Made by a program: the position numbers and the translations under genes. A DNA stretch of 64,000 nucleotides from JADJXM01 sp937967285 (GTDB lineage: Bacteria; Acidobacteriota; Blastocatellia; RBC074). Below, one piece after another: positions 22,519 through 40,601 of the stretch (positions are counted from its first letter, which is position 1; each line of letters opens with the position of its first letter). The notes under the pieces were generated by a model. The model did not search any database. It saw only the letters and a list, made by a program, of their open reading frames with translations, and was not told where the DNA came from. The stretch is taken from assembly GCA_050249535.1 (NCBI GenBank), contig JBFWQI010000025.1, positions 1-64,000 on the forward strand, in the 5' to 3' direction.

Positions 22519-23417
22519 ATGAAGACAGCAAAAGACAAAGTTGCCGTGGCGCTGATCCAGATGAGCTGCAGCGTCGACCCTCAGGAGAACCTCGACAAAG
22601 TCGTCGCGATGATCGACGAAGCCGCCAGGCAGGGCGCGCGGATAATCTCGACGCAGGAGCTCTTCCGGTCGCGCTACTTCTGTCAGAGCGAGAACCATGA
22701 CAACTTCGAGCTGGCCGAACCGATTCCCGGGCCGAGCACCGAGGCGCTCTCGAAACTGGCCAGGGACCGCGGTGTTGTCATCGTCGGATCGCTCTTCGAG
22801 CGGCGCGCGCCGGGGCTTTATCACAACACGGCCGCGATCATCGACGCCGACGGAAGCATGCTCGGGATCTATCGCAAGATGCATATCCCGGACGATCCGC
22901 TCTTCTACGAAAAATTCTACTTCACGCCCGGCGATCTGGGATTCAAGGCGTTCGACACGCGTTACGGCCGAATCGGCGTGCTCATCTGCTGGGACCAGTG
23001 GTATCCGGAAGGCGCGCGGCTGACGGCGCTGCAGGGAGCTCAGATCCTCTTCTATCCGACGGCCATCGGCTGGCATCCGTCCGAGAAGGCGGAATACGGC
23101 GAGCGGCAGCATTCGTCATGGGAGACGATTCAGCGCTCTCACGCCATTGCCAACGGCGTTTATGTCGCAGTCGCCAACCGCATCGGCCACGAACCGAGCC
23201 CGCCCGAGCATCCGGGTGAGGGCATTCAGTTCTGGGGGCAGAGCTTCTTCGCCGATCCTTCGGGACAGATCGTCGCCAAGGCCGGCATCGAGGAAGAGCA
23301 GATCCTGATCAACGAGTGCGATTTCTCGAAGCTCGATGTGCAGCGAACTCACTGGCCGTTCCTCCGCGACCGGAGAATCGATGCATATGCTGATATTGTG
23401 AAACGATATATCGATCA

Positions 23418-23421
<4 letters not shown>
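22519..23421 (+). CDS. aguB: N-carbamoylputrescine amidase
   Basis: A 300-residue nitrilase-fold hydrolase that converts N-carbamoylputrescine to putrescine, CO2 and ammonia. The catalytic triad is visible as Glu in TQELFRSRYFC, Lys in YRKMHIPDD and Cys in LICWDQWYPEGAR. The agmatine-route hallmark SSWETIQRSHAIANG-VYVAVANR is present and separates it from other nitrilases. The ATG at 22519 fits the family start (a TTG two codons earlier is also open). aguA follows after 95 bases, completing agmatine-to-putrescine conversion. The TAG stop is the first unit of a GTAGAAA repeat block. Confidence 0.92.
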
Positions 23422-25456
<2,035 letters not shown>

Positions 25457-25460
25457 TAAC

Positions 25461-25490
25461 TGGTGCAGTATCGCGAGCGATAGCGACCGG
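25461..25490. repeat. Half-site of the GGGAGCGATAGCGACC repeat
   Basis: TGCAGTATCGCGAGCGATAGCGACC just after the CDF stop matches one arm of the palindrome at 16329-16420. Only one arm is present. Confidence 0.6.
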
Positions 25491-25528
25491 GCTCGAGTTT
25501 AGCCAATAACCCACGAGAGGATCCTGAC

Positions 25529-26452
<924 letters not shown>

Positions 26453-26462
26453 AGGAAAACAT

Positions 26463-26520
26463 TCAACAGGATTCACAGGATGTTCATCGGTATGAAAAAA
26501 TCCTGTAAATCCTGTTGGAA
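26463..26520. repeat. Short ATCCTGT-type palindromic spacer
   Basis: TTCAACAGGATTCACAGGAT faces ATCCTGTAAATCCTGTTGGAA across about 19 bases, between two convergent genes. It may serve as a bidirectional terminator. It belongs to the same family as 19822-20038. Confidence 0.8.
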
Positions 26521-26526
26521 TTTATT

Positions 26527-27366
<840 letters not shown>

Positions 27367-27475
27367 AAGCGATTTAGAACCTCTGTCAGAATGGCCTGGG
27401 CCGAATCGGTCAATTAAACAGAGAGGATACAATAAAATCGGGTTGAGCGCTAACCGGCGCGCCTCGATCGAAGTC

Positions 27476-31456
<3,981 letters not shown>

Positions 31457-31544
31457 CGTCTCTCTCCTGCGACGTGTGCCGCTTACGATTCGAATCCGGA
31501 ACTCGCCGGACAGGCTCACCGCCGTCGGCGATCACCCTGTTCCG

Positions 31545-32660
<1,116 letters not shown>

Positions 32661-32685
32661 AATTGTCTCTCTGAATAAGTAGAAA

Positions 32686-32772
32686 GTAGAAGGTAGAAAG
32701 TAGAAAGAAATAATATTGATAATATAAAATCTGCTTTATGCGGCGCACTTTCTACTTTTTACTTTCTACTTT
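32686..32772. repeat. GTAGAAA-type palindromic spacer
   Basis: Three to four GTAGAAA/GTAGAAG units (32686-32707) face three TTTCTAC units (32748-32772) across an AT-rich centre. The right arm codes for the last residues of the redoxin gene (IKVESKK) and its stop codon. Confidence 0.9.
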
Positions 32773-33375
32773 AATTAATTCTTCGATCAACCCTTCGACT
32801 TCCGACTTGATCAGTTCGCCGTTGGCTACGCGGGCCTTTGCGACGATGACGTCGCCGTCGGGCGTGATGTCACGCGCGTCGATCAGAATATTGAGCGGCG
32901 TTCCCCAGAGCCGCGTATCGGCGGCTTTCATGCGGTACTTGTAATGAGTCGATGAGGCCCGTTCGTTTCGCTTGCCGTTGCCCTCGACCGCGATCTTGTA
33001 TTCCGGTTTGTGCTTCTCGACGAATTTACGGATCGAATCGCGATTGGAATATTCGCAGACGGCGATCACTTCCAGGCCGGCGTCGCGGTATTTCCGGTAG
33101 AGCTCATTGATCGTCACTACGTCGTAGTTGCTGTTGTGGCACCACGCCGCGAAGTAATGGATCAGAATGAGCTTGTGTCCCTTGACCGCATCGCGGAGCC
33201 GTATCTCGCCCCCCTCGAGGAGCGGGAAGGTGAAGTCATCGACCTGCATATCGATCTGAAAGAGCGACGCGTAATCGTGGCTGTGTTCGGCTGAAAACTC
33301 CTGCCGGCGTTCCTGCGCCTCCGCGCCCGAGCAGGTCAGGAGCAGCGCGATCGCGGTCATGAGAAATGTTTTCAT
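32752..33375 (-). CDS. Exported redoxin/TlpA-like thioredoxin-fold protein
   Basis: A 207-residue protein with a signal peptide (FLMTAIALLLTCSGAEAQ) and a redoxin fold: FTFPLLEGGEIRLRDAVKGH, then LILIHYFAAWCHNSNYDVV, the GLEVIAVCEYSN strand and the cis-Pro loop LWGTPLNILIDA. The active site is C-H-N-S rather than C-x-x-C, so it has a single catalytic Cys, as in some peroxiredoxin-like or reductase variants. GAGG lies seven bases before the ATG at 33375. It sits eight bases after the prenyltransferase gene within the menaquinone cluster. Its last seven residues and stop come from the GTAGAAA repeat and match the tail of LpxK. Confidence 0.8.
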   Translation of the reverse strand: MKTFLMTAIALLLTCSGAEAQERRQEFSAEHSHDYASLFQIDMQVDDFTFPLLEGGEIRLRDAVKGHKLILIHYFAAWCHNSNYDVVTINELYRKYRDAGLEVIAVCEYSNRDSIRKFVEKHKPEYKIAVEGNGKRNERASSTHYKYRMKAADTRLWGTPLNILIDARDITPDGDVIVAKARVANGELIKSEVEGLIEELIKVESKK

Positions 33376-33383
33376 GTCTAACC

Positions 33384-34244
33384 TCATTTGAGCAGGAAGA
33401 TATCGGCCGCGATGGTCACGAAGAGGATGACGCTGACCCAGGCGTTGGTCGTGAAGAAGGCGGCATTGAGCTTCGACAGATCGTCGGCCCTGACCAGCCT
33501 GTGCTGGTGAATCAGCAGTGCCGCCGTCGCGAGTATGCCGAGCAGCCCGATCCAGTGCAGGCCCGTCAGGGCGTAAATCCAGACCAGAATCAGGAACATT
33601 CCGGCATGGAGCGCGCGCGAAATCCAGAGCGCCCGCGCGATGCCGAATCTCTGTGGTATCGAGTGCAGTCCGTTCGAGGCGTCGAAGTCCCTGTCCTGGC
33701 AGGCATAGATGATGTCGAATCCGGCGGTCCAGAGCATGACGGCGAGGCTCAGCAGCAGCGGGACCGGCGAATCGATGCTTCCCCGGACCGCGATCCAGGC
33801 GCCAGTCGGCGCGATCGAAAGACACCATCCCAGCACCAGATGCGAGAGGGAAGTGAACCGCTTGGTGTACGAATAGATGAGTACCGAAAGCAGCGCGACC
33901 GGCGACAGCAGCAGCGTCAGCCGGTTGAGCATGGCCGCCGCCAGGAAGAAGAGCGCCGCCGAGGCGATGACGAAGAGCGTCACGAACTCCCTGCTCAGCA
34001 GTCCCGCCGGCAGCGCGCGCGTGCTGGTCCGCGGATTGAGCGCATCGAACTTCATGTCGACCAGCCGGTTAAAGGCCATCGCCGCCGATCGCGCCCCGAC
34101 CATCGCCACCAGGATCCAGAAGATCTGACGCATTCCCGGCATCCCGTCAGCCGCCAGAACCGCCCCCAGCAAGGCGAACGGAAGCGCGAAGAGCGTGTGC
34201 TCGATCTTGATCATCTCGAAAGTTGTTCTGAGACTTCTGAGCAT
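33384..34244 (-). CDS. mqnP: UbiA-family prenyltransferase for menaquinone
   Basis: A 286-residue polytopic membrane protein with eight to nine helices. Both Asp-rich motifs of UbiA prenyltransferases are intact: NRLVDMKFDALNPRT and the second YACQDRDFDASNG. It attaches the polyisoprenoid tail to the naphthoate ring. Location between ubiX and mqnE supports the MqnP assignment; by sequence alone it could be called 4-hydroxybenzoate polyprenyltransferase. Twenty-two bases separate it from ubiX upstream and eight from the redoxin gene downstream, so it is mid-operon. Confidence 0.85.
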   Translation of the reverse strand: MLRSLRTTFEMIKIEHTLFALPFALLGAVLAADGMPGMRQIFWILVAMVGARSAAMAFNRLVDMKFDALNPRTSTRALPAGLLSREFVTLFVIASAALFFLAAAMLNRLTLLLSPVALLSVLIYSYTKRFTSLSHLVLGWCLSIAPTGAWIAVRGSIDSPVPLLLSLAVMLWTAGFDIIYACQDRDFDASNGLHSIPQRFGIARALWISRALHAGMFLILVWIYALTGLHWIGLLGILATAALLIHQHRLVRADDLSKLNAAFFTTNAWVSVILFVTIAADIFLLK

Positions 34245-34266
34245 TCTTGGATCCTGCCTGCCGGGG

Positions 34267-34899
34267 TCATTTCGCCCACGGGCTGGTTTCGAGATTCTTG
34301 CGGCTGCCTTCCCATCGCGTCTTCTGCTCGTGATCGACGCCCAGGTGATCCAGCAGGCGATGCGTGAAATGTTCGACCAGGTCGTCGATGGTCTGCGGAT
34401 AATGATAGAAGCTCGGCATGGCCGGCACTATCCGCACGCCCAGCCTGGCCAGCTTGAGCATATTCTCGAGGTGGATGGCGTTGAGCGGAGTCTCCCGCGG
34501 AACCAGGATCAGCGTCCGGTTCTCCTTGAGCATGCAGTCCGCCGCCCGGTGGATCAGATCGCGTGTCACTCCCGTAGCGATCATGGCCAGCGAACTCATG
34601 CTGCACGGGACGACGATCATCGCATCGCTCAGATACGACCCGCTCGCAATCGTCGCTCCGATATCGCTCGCCGGATGGATGACTATCTTGTCCGAATCCC
34701 TGCCGATCAGTTCGCGCACTGCCTTCGACTCGGTCCCCGCGACGTTGATTCCCAACTCCTCGCGGACCACCCTGATCCCCGCCTGCGAGATCACCAGATC
34801 GACAACTGAGACCTCCGGACAGGAATCCAGTTGAGACAGCAGTCGCTGCGCATAGATCGATCCGCTCGCACCCGTGATCCCGACTGTGATCTTTTTCAT
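34267..34899 (-). CDS. ubiX: Flavin prenyltransferase UbiX
   Basis: A 210-residue flavoprotein that prenylates FMN to make the cofactor of UbiD-type decarboxylases. Family marks are VGITGASGSIYAQRLL, VPCSMSSLAMIATGV, and LILVPRETPLNAIHLENMLK followed by VRIVPAMPSFY. In futalosine organisms UbiX supplies the decarboxylase acting on the prenylated naphthoate; that UbiD partner is not in the window. It is the first gene of the minus-strand cluster, diverging from larB across about 220 bases that should hold both promoters. Confidence 0.93.
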   Translation of the reverse strand: MKKITVGITGASGSIYAQRLLSQLDSCPEVSVVDLVISQAGIRVVREELGINVAGTESKAVRELIGRDSDKIVIHPASDIGATIASGSYLSDAMIVVPCSMSSLAMIATGVTRDLIHRAADCMLKENRTLILVPRETPLNAIHLENMLKLARLGVRIVPAMPSFYHYPQTIDDLVEHFTHRLLDHLGVDHEQKTRWEGSRKNLETSPWAK

Positions 34900-35117
34900 T
34901 CTCTGAACTCCATTCGGCGCTCTCCCGGCCGACCCGGTTCAACCTGCGACTATATGAGGCGCCGTGAAAACTTGTCAAGCTATGCGAATCTTGGCTATAA
35001 AGCTCATTCGCTCTTGATAACAGGATAGGCGACCGGCTTGGCATTTCTGTCACGAAGCGGTAACGAAGTGGAGGGCTGAGTCGTACAAAGAAACTGAAGA
35101 TCGGGAAATCTTGAAAT

Positions 35118-35864
35118 ATGGATCACGAAAAACTCAGGCAATTGCTTGACGGGTACAGGGACGGCGAGCTGGATCTCGAGCAGGCTGTCGAGCGTCTGCG
35201 CCATCTGCCCTACGAGGACCTCAGTTACGCCAATGTCGATCATCACAGGAGCCTCCGGCAGGGCTTCCCGGAGGTGATCTTCGGTCAGGGCAAGACCGTC
35301 GATCAGGTGACGGGCATCGCCGAGCGGCTGCTCGCCAACTCGTCCAATCTTCTGATCACGCGGACCAACCGCGAGACCTTCGACAGCATCCACAGGATCG
35401 CTGACGATGCCGTCTTTCACGAGAGTTGCGGCGCGATTTCGGTCAGAAGGGACGAGACGATTCGCGGGACCGGAACCATCGCCATCGTCACGGCCGGGAC
35501 CTCTGACATTCCCGTTGCCGAGGAGGCCGCCGTCACGGCGGAGGTCATGGGCAATCAGACGACTCGCCTGTTCGATGTCGGAGTTGCCGGCATCCATCGG
35601 GTTCTGAGCCGGCGTGAGATGCTCAGATCCGCAAGGGTCGTGGTCTGCGTTGCAGGAATGGAAGGCGCGCTGCCCTCCGTTGTCGGCGGGCTGGTCAGCG
35701 TGCCGGTCATCGCCGTTCCGACCAGCATCGGCTACGGCGCCAGCTTCAACGGCATCGCGGCCCTGCTCGGAATGCTCAATTCCTGCTCTTCAAACGTGAC
35801 CGTCGTCAACATCGATAACGGTTTCGGAGCCGGATTCGTCGCCAGCCTGATCAACAGAAACTGA
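35118..35864 (+). CDS. larB: Nickel-pincer cofactor biosynthesis protein LarB
   Basis: A 248-residue protein of the AIR-carboxylase-like family. LarB carboxylates and hydrolyses nicotinic acid adenine dinucleotide to pyridinium-3,5-biscarboxylic acid mononucleotide, the first step to the nickel pincer cofactor. Marks are GFPEVIFGQGKT, AIVTAGTSDIPVAEEAA, VCVAGMEGALPSVVGGLV, and VPTSIGYGASFNG-IAALLGMLNSC. larC, larE and larA are not in the window, so the cofactor-using racemase or epimerase must be elsewhere. The last 75 bases overlap the convergent CHAD-domain gene. Confidence 0.9.
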   Translation: MDHEKLRQLLDGYRDGELDLEQAVERLRHLPYEDLSYANVDHHRSLRQGFPEVIFGQGKTVDQVTGIAERLLANSSNLLITRTNRETFDSIHRIADDAVFHESCGAISVRRDETIRGTGTIAIVTAGTSDIPVAEEAAVTAEVMGNQTTRLFDVGVAGIHRVLSRREMLRSARVVVCVAGMEGALPSVVGGLVSVPVIAVPTSIGYGASFNGIAALLGMLNSCSSNVTVVNIDNGFGAGFVASLINRN

Positions 35865-36356
35865 GGACGGAACTGCCGGCGCCGAGATCATTTTCCGCAA
35901 GCTCCTCCTGATCCCCTTGCTGGCCATTCCATGCCAAAGGTCCAGGAACTGGCCGGTCAGGACTCGGTGCCTCTCCCGATAGGATTCGATCAACCGCTCG
36001 AGCTGAACGATCTCGGGGCTCCCCGGCTTGCGCTTTCTGAGGCGCGACAGATCCCCCTCGATCAACTGGCTGAAGACAATGCAGTCCTGCATCTCGCCGA
36101 GCATGTCCTGGACCCGCTTGAGCATGTCGATAATCATCTCGAGCCTGTCGGGATAGAGGTCGCGCAGGCTTTCAGCCGAATACCGTAATCTTTTTCCGGA
36201 AATTCTCAGCGCGTGAAGCTGCTCCGGCGTCGGATTTCGCTCGTTCGATCCGATGTGCGAAAAATATTCCTTGAGCCGCGCGCGCATTATCCGCTCAGCC
36301 GCCTCAGGCAACGGCACATCCGATTTGAGACCCTTGATCTTAAACGGTTTCGCCAT
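35790..36356 (-). CDS. CHAD-domain protein, C-terminal half
   Basis: A 188-residue protein carrying the second half of a CHAD domain: LHALRISGKRLRYSAESLRD with the conserved His/Arg/Lys helix, and a QDMLGEMQDCIVFSQLI helix. CHAD domains are helical, bind inorganic polyphosphate through basic residues and often attach to polyphosphate granules. The ATG at 36356 overlaps the end of the gene carrying the first half by 17 bases in a different frame. The C-terminal 25 codons (after RKMISAPAV) run antisense to the end of larB and look unstructured. Either a frameshift has split one gene, or two half-proteins assemble. Confidence 0.75.
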   Translation of the reverse strand: MAKPFKIKGLKSDVPLPEAAERIMRARLKEYFSHIGSNERNPTPEQLHALRISGKRLRYSAESLRDLYPDRLEMIIDMLKRVQDMLGEMQDCIVFSQLIEGDLSRLRKRKPGSPEIVQLERLIESYRERHRVLTGQFLDLWHGMASKGIRRSLRKMISAPAVPSSVSVDQAGDESGSETVIDVDDGHV

Positions 36357-36822
36357 TCGCCCCGACTCCCCCGATCGACTCAATCATCGTTTTTTCATTT
36401 TTCAGCGAAGCGAATACCGGTCCGTCCATGAAACGTTTGAGCGACTTCAGGTTTCTCCTCCTTCTCACCCTGGCCCGCTTGATCAATCCTTTAACCGCCT
36501 GCTGCTCTGACGACGCGATCTTCTTCTTCTGATTTTTCAGCGATCCGATCAGAACGTCGAGGTCTCTCACCTTGCCCAGCGAGGTCGCCAGCGTCTTGAG
36601 CGCATCGACCAGCTGTTTCCGGTCCTCTTTCGGCAGACATGTCGAAAAGTTGTTCAGCGCGTTCCTCATCCGCCTGATCCCGACGCGCATGTCGTGTATC
36701 GCATTGACATCCCCTTTTCTCACACCCTGTTCAAGGTTGATGATCGATCCGAAGGTGTCTCTCAACAACTCACCCGCGAAATCTGCCAGCCTGGGCGCCG
36801 GTGAACCGTCTTTTGCCGTCAT
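36340..36822 (-). CDS. CHAD-domain protein, N-terminal half
   Basis: A 160-residue protein with the first half of a CHAD domain: AIHDMRVGIRRMRNALNNFS, LGKVRDLDVLIGSLK and a strongly basic ARVRRRRNLKSLKRFM helix. A complete CHAD domain is about 250-320 residues with two-fold internal symmetry, and the break falls near the midpoint. The gene ends GANGETV-stop while the next begins inside the same bases in another frame (17-bp overlap), so translation is probably coupled. A single one-base change could restore one long protein. Confidence 0.75.
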   Translation of the reverse strand: MTAKDGSPAPRLADFAGELLRDTFGSIINLEQGVRKGDVNAIHDMRVGIRRMRNALNNFSTCLPKEDRKQLVDALKTLATSLGKVRDLDVLIGSLKNQKKKIASSEQQAVKGLIKRARVRRRRNLKSLKRFMDGPVFASLKNEKTMIESIGGVGANGETV

Positions 36823-36878
36823 TAATGATTACTCCCGCGTTCAGGACGATCCGCTAAGATAGCTTTAATACGCTGTAA

Positions 36879-37038
36879 CCTGAGTCAGTTTTTTTCCGCA
36901 AAGGCGCAGAGGAGGCAGAGATTTTTTGTGCAGGTAATGTTCGTTATATGGCCATCAGGTGAGACTCCGGAAATAAATATCCAAAAACAATCTCTGTTCC
37001 CTCTGCGCCTCTGCGTTAAAAAATTTTTGACTCAGGTT
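36879..37038. repeat. CGCAAAGG/GCAGAGG-type palindromic spacer
   Basis: Outer arms contain CCTGAGTCA and TGACTCAGG. Inner arms read CCGCAAAGGCGCAGAGG on the left and CCTCTGCGCCTCTGCG on the right, around a 50-base centre. It lies upstream of the CHAD genes. The arm unit resembles those of the elements at 46843-47055 and 59617-59825. Confidence 0.8.
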
Positions 37039-37129
37039 CCACTCTATTTAATTTATTGTCTCCGTTAATTTTATACTACTTCGCCGGCCCGCCTGTCAGG
37101 TCAATGTAAAATTTTTCGTGATTTTTGCG

Positions 37130-37305
<176 letters not shown>

Positions 37306-37460
37306 TTTCAAAAGAGTATGTCCTCACCCCATCTGAAACCCGAATCCTCTCCGGGTTGAAAGTATTAAGAATCCACAGTTTACCGGCAAAAATCACAATC
37401 AGAATTCCACTCAGGCGCCCGCCGTCCGTCCGGTCGGGGTCTGTTTACCCATGCAATATC

Positions 37461-37660
37461 ATTATTAATGTAACTGCTCAGCTCACAGAGGCGGGAAGAA
37501 AATTGGACAGGATTTACAGGATTAAACCTATGGATAAAATAAGCTCGAATATAAGTCGAAGTCCATTTGCCGGAGGAAACGGGCCTGAATACCCTCAGAC
37601 TTAATCCTGAAAATCCTGTAAACCCTGTCTAATTTCTTCTTTCCTCCGAGGGCTGAGCAT
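37461..37660. repeat. ATCCTGT-type palindromic spacer
   Basis: Inner arms GGACAGGATTTACAGGATTA (from 37505) and its partner (about 37601-37630), with outer arms TTAATG...CTCAGC and GCTGAGCATTAAT. It follows the layout of the element at 19822-20038, including a different outer arm pair. Apart from this and the hairpin region, 37041-37765 shows no gene. Confidence 0.8.
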
Positions 37661-37765
37661 TAATACTGAATTCAGTTAACTGATAGCTGGAAACTATTTC
37701 ACGAGAAGCCTATAATCCGTTTCAGGCCACCCTGCCAATCAGCCAGACAGGGAGGTTTTCATCGG

Positions 37766-38907
<1,142 letters not shown>

Positions 38908-38911
38908 CGGA

Positions 38912-39063
<152 letters not shown>

Positions 39064-39065
39064 TT

Positions 39066-39725
39066 ATGATGCTCGAGTGGCTCAAAGACTGGTTGCTGGA
39101 GATCTCGCGACAGGTTGTCGGGATGCCGGTGATATACGCGATGCCGATGATGGTCATAGTCGGGGCGCTCGATTCGTCATTGCTTTCGCTGCCTGAGGTC
39201 AACGACTACATCACTATCGCAAGGATTGCCAATAATCCGAACGAGGTATACTATTTCCCCTTTTTCCCGGCGATCGGATCGATGATCGGGTGTCTGCTGC
39301 TCTATCGGATTGCGCGTCGAGGCGAGCAGTTCGTGGTCAGGAAGTTTCATCCGAAGCATCTCGACCGGGTGCAGGAGCTGTATCGCAAGTGGGGAGTCCT
39401 GGCGCTGGTGATACCGGCGCTGCTGCCTCCGCCGATGCCGTTCAAGATCTTCGTAGCGGCAGCAGGAGTGATGAACTACCCGATCGGCAGGTTCGCTCTG
39501 GTGATCCTGATCGCGCGAATGATCAGGTACTATTTCTGGGGGATTCTCGCGTATTTCTTCCAGAACCGCGTCCGCAGAATTCTGTTCTGGATGGAGACGC
39601 ACATCCTCGAGATTCTGGTCGTAACGGTCGGAATCATACTGCTCTTCTTCATAATTCGCTGGCTGGTGATCAGGCTCAGGCGAGCTGCTTCGAAGCCGGG
39701 CGCCCAGGTCAGTTGCGCCGACTGA
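39066..39725 (+). CDS. VTT/DedA-like membrane protein
   Basis: A 219-residue membrane protein with about five hydrophobic segments and the VTT-domain core. GCLLLYRIARRGEQFVVRKF is the first conserved helix-loop, and LLPPPMPFKIFVAAAGVM is the re-entrant Pro-rich motif. DedA/VTT proteins are proton-dependent carriers or scramblases for lipids such as undecaprenyl phosphate or phosphatidylethanolamine. The usual acidic residue in the first re-entrant loop is represented by SLPEVNDY. It pairs with the paralogue 30 bases downstream. Two adjacent ATG codons are possible starts; no clear ribosome binding site is visible because the repeat ends there. Confidence 0.8.
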   Translation: MMLEWLKDWLLEISRQVVGMPVIYAMPMMVIVGALDSSLLSLPEVNDYITIARIANNPNEVYYFPFFPAIGSMIGCLLLYRIARRGEQFVVRKFHPKHLDRVQELYRKWGVLALVIPALLPPPMPFKIFVAAAGVMNYPIGRFALVILIARMIRYYFWGILAYFFQNRVRRILFWMETHILEILVVTVGIILLFFIIRWLVIRLRRAASKPGAQVSCAD

Positions 39726-39755
39726 AAACAGGCCGGGGCTGGATAACTTATCTCG

Positions 39756-40394
39756 ATGAAATCATTCTTACTTGGAATCGGAAGCGTGCTCAAGTCGCTG
39801 CAGGCCTTGCTGGTGGGGTTCGGAGCGTTCGGGCTTTTCGCGATCGCCCTGCTCGACGCCGGAATGATCCCGCTGCCGGGCGGGCCGGACGTAGTGCTGA
39901 TGACGCTCTCGCATCTCAACAACGCGATGACGCCCGTCTATGTGCTGGCGGTCACGCTCGGTTCGACTCTCGGATGTCTCTTTCCGTACTACATCGGTCT
40001 CAAGACCGGCGAGGCCGCGCTGCGCCGCTTCAGCCCCGAGAAGAGGGCGCGGGTGACGGCCCTCATCGACCAGTATGATCTGTGGGCAATGCTGGTCGGC
40101 GCCGTGCTGCCTCCTCCTTTTCCGTTCAAGATCTTCCTGATCACCGCCGGCGTCTTCAGAATGAAGGTCTGGCGCTTTCTGATCGCGCTGCTGATCGGCC
40201 GCAGCATCCGGTACTCGCTCGAGGGGTGGATGGCGGTCACCTACGGCGATCAGGCAATGACCGTCTTCAAGCAGCACTATCCGAAGATAGGACTGGCGCT
40301 CGCCGGGCTCATCGTGCTCATCGTTATCATCAATACCATCCGTTCAAGGAGAAACCGGGAGATGACGGACGGCGATCTGAGCGTGGCTGAGTGA
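39756..40394 (+). CDS. VTT/DedA-like membrane protein, paralogue
   Basis: A 212-residue paralogue of the preceding gene, with the same layout: re-entrant loop IPLPGGPDVVLMTLSHLNN, helix GCLFPYYIGLKTGEAALRRF, and the VLPPPFPFKIFLITAGVFRM motif. The tandem arrangement suggests duplication, and the two may form a heteromer. The C-terminal tail (RSRRNREMTDGDLSVAE) is charged and cytoplasmic. A lipid-transport function is inferred from the family. Confidence 0.82.
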   Translation: MKSFLLGIGSVLKSLQALLVGFGAFGLFAIALLDAGMIPLPGGPDVVLMTLSHLNNAMTPVYVLAVTLGSTLGCLFPYYIGLKTGEAALRRFSPEKRARVTALIDQYDLWAMLVGAVLPPPFPFKIFLITAGVFRMKVWRFLIALLIGRSIRYSLEGWMAVTYGDQAMTVFKQHYPKIGLALAGLIVLIVIINTIRSRRNREMTDGDLSVAE

Positions 40395-40420
40395 GGGGAA
40401 TTTCCAGTGAGGAAAAGACT

Positions 40421-40561
40421 TTGACGCCAAGTCGCCAAGGTTGCCAAGACTTATTCAGGTAATGAAATTCTGGGTTTAAAGCCCAAGCTGCGAGAAGGAC
40501 AAATCAGGCGCCATCCCCTCCTTATTTCACTCTTGGCCATCTTGGCGCCTTGGCGTCGAAT
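40421..40561. repeat. CGCCAAG-type palindromic spacer
   Basis: The left arm TTTGACGCCAAGTCGCCAAG (from 40421) is mirrored by CTTGGCGCCTTGGCGTCGAA (to about 40561), with further CCAAG/CTTGG units and an 80-base centre. It lies between convergent genes. A second copy of the type is at 62401-62523. Confidence 0.85.
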
Positions 40562-40601
40562 AATATTCGCAACTAATATTCGCAACAGGACTGAGCAGTT
40601 A

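Noticed and set aside
20084..22531. Longer start for the TPR protein at 22531
   Set aside because: It would place 54 residues before a clear lipoprotein signal; the ATG at 22369 has a ribosome binding site.
32752..33828. Redoxin frame extended to 33828
   Set aside because: The extension runs antiparallel through the prenyltransferase gene in another frame; the signal peptide at 33375 marks the true start.
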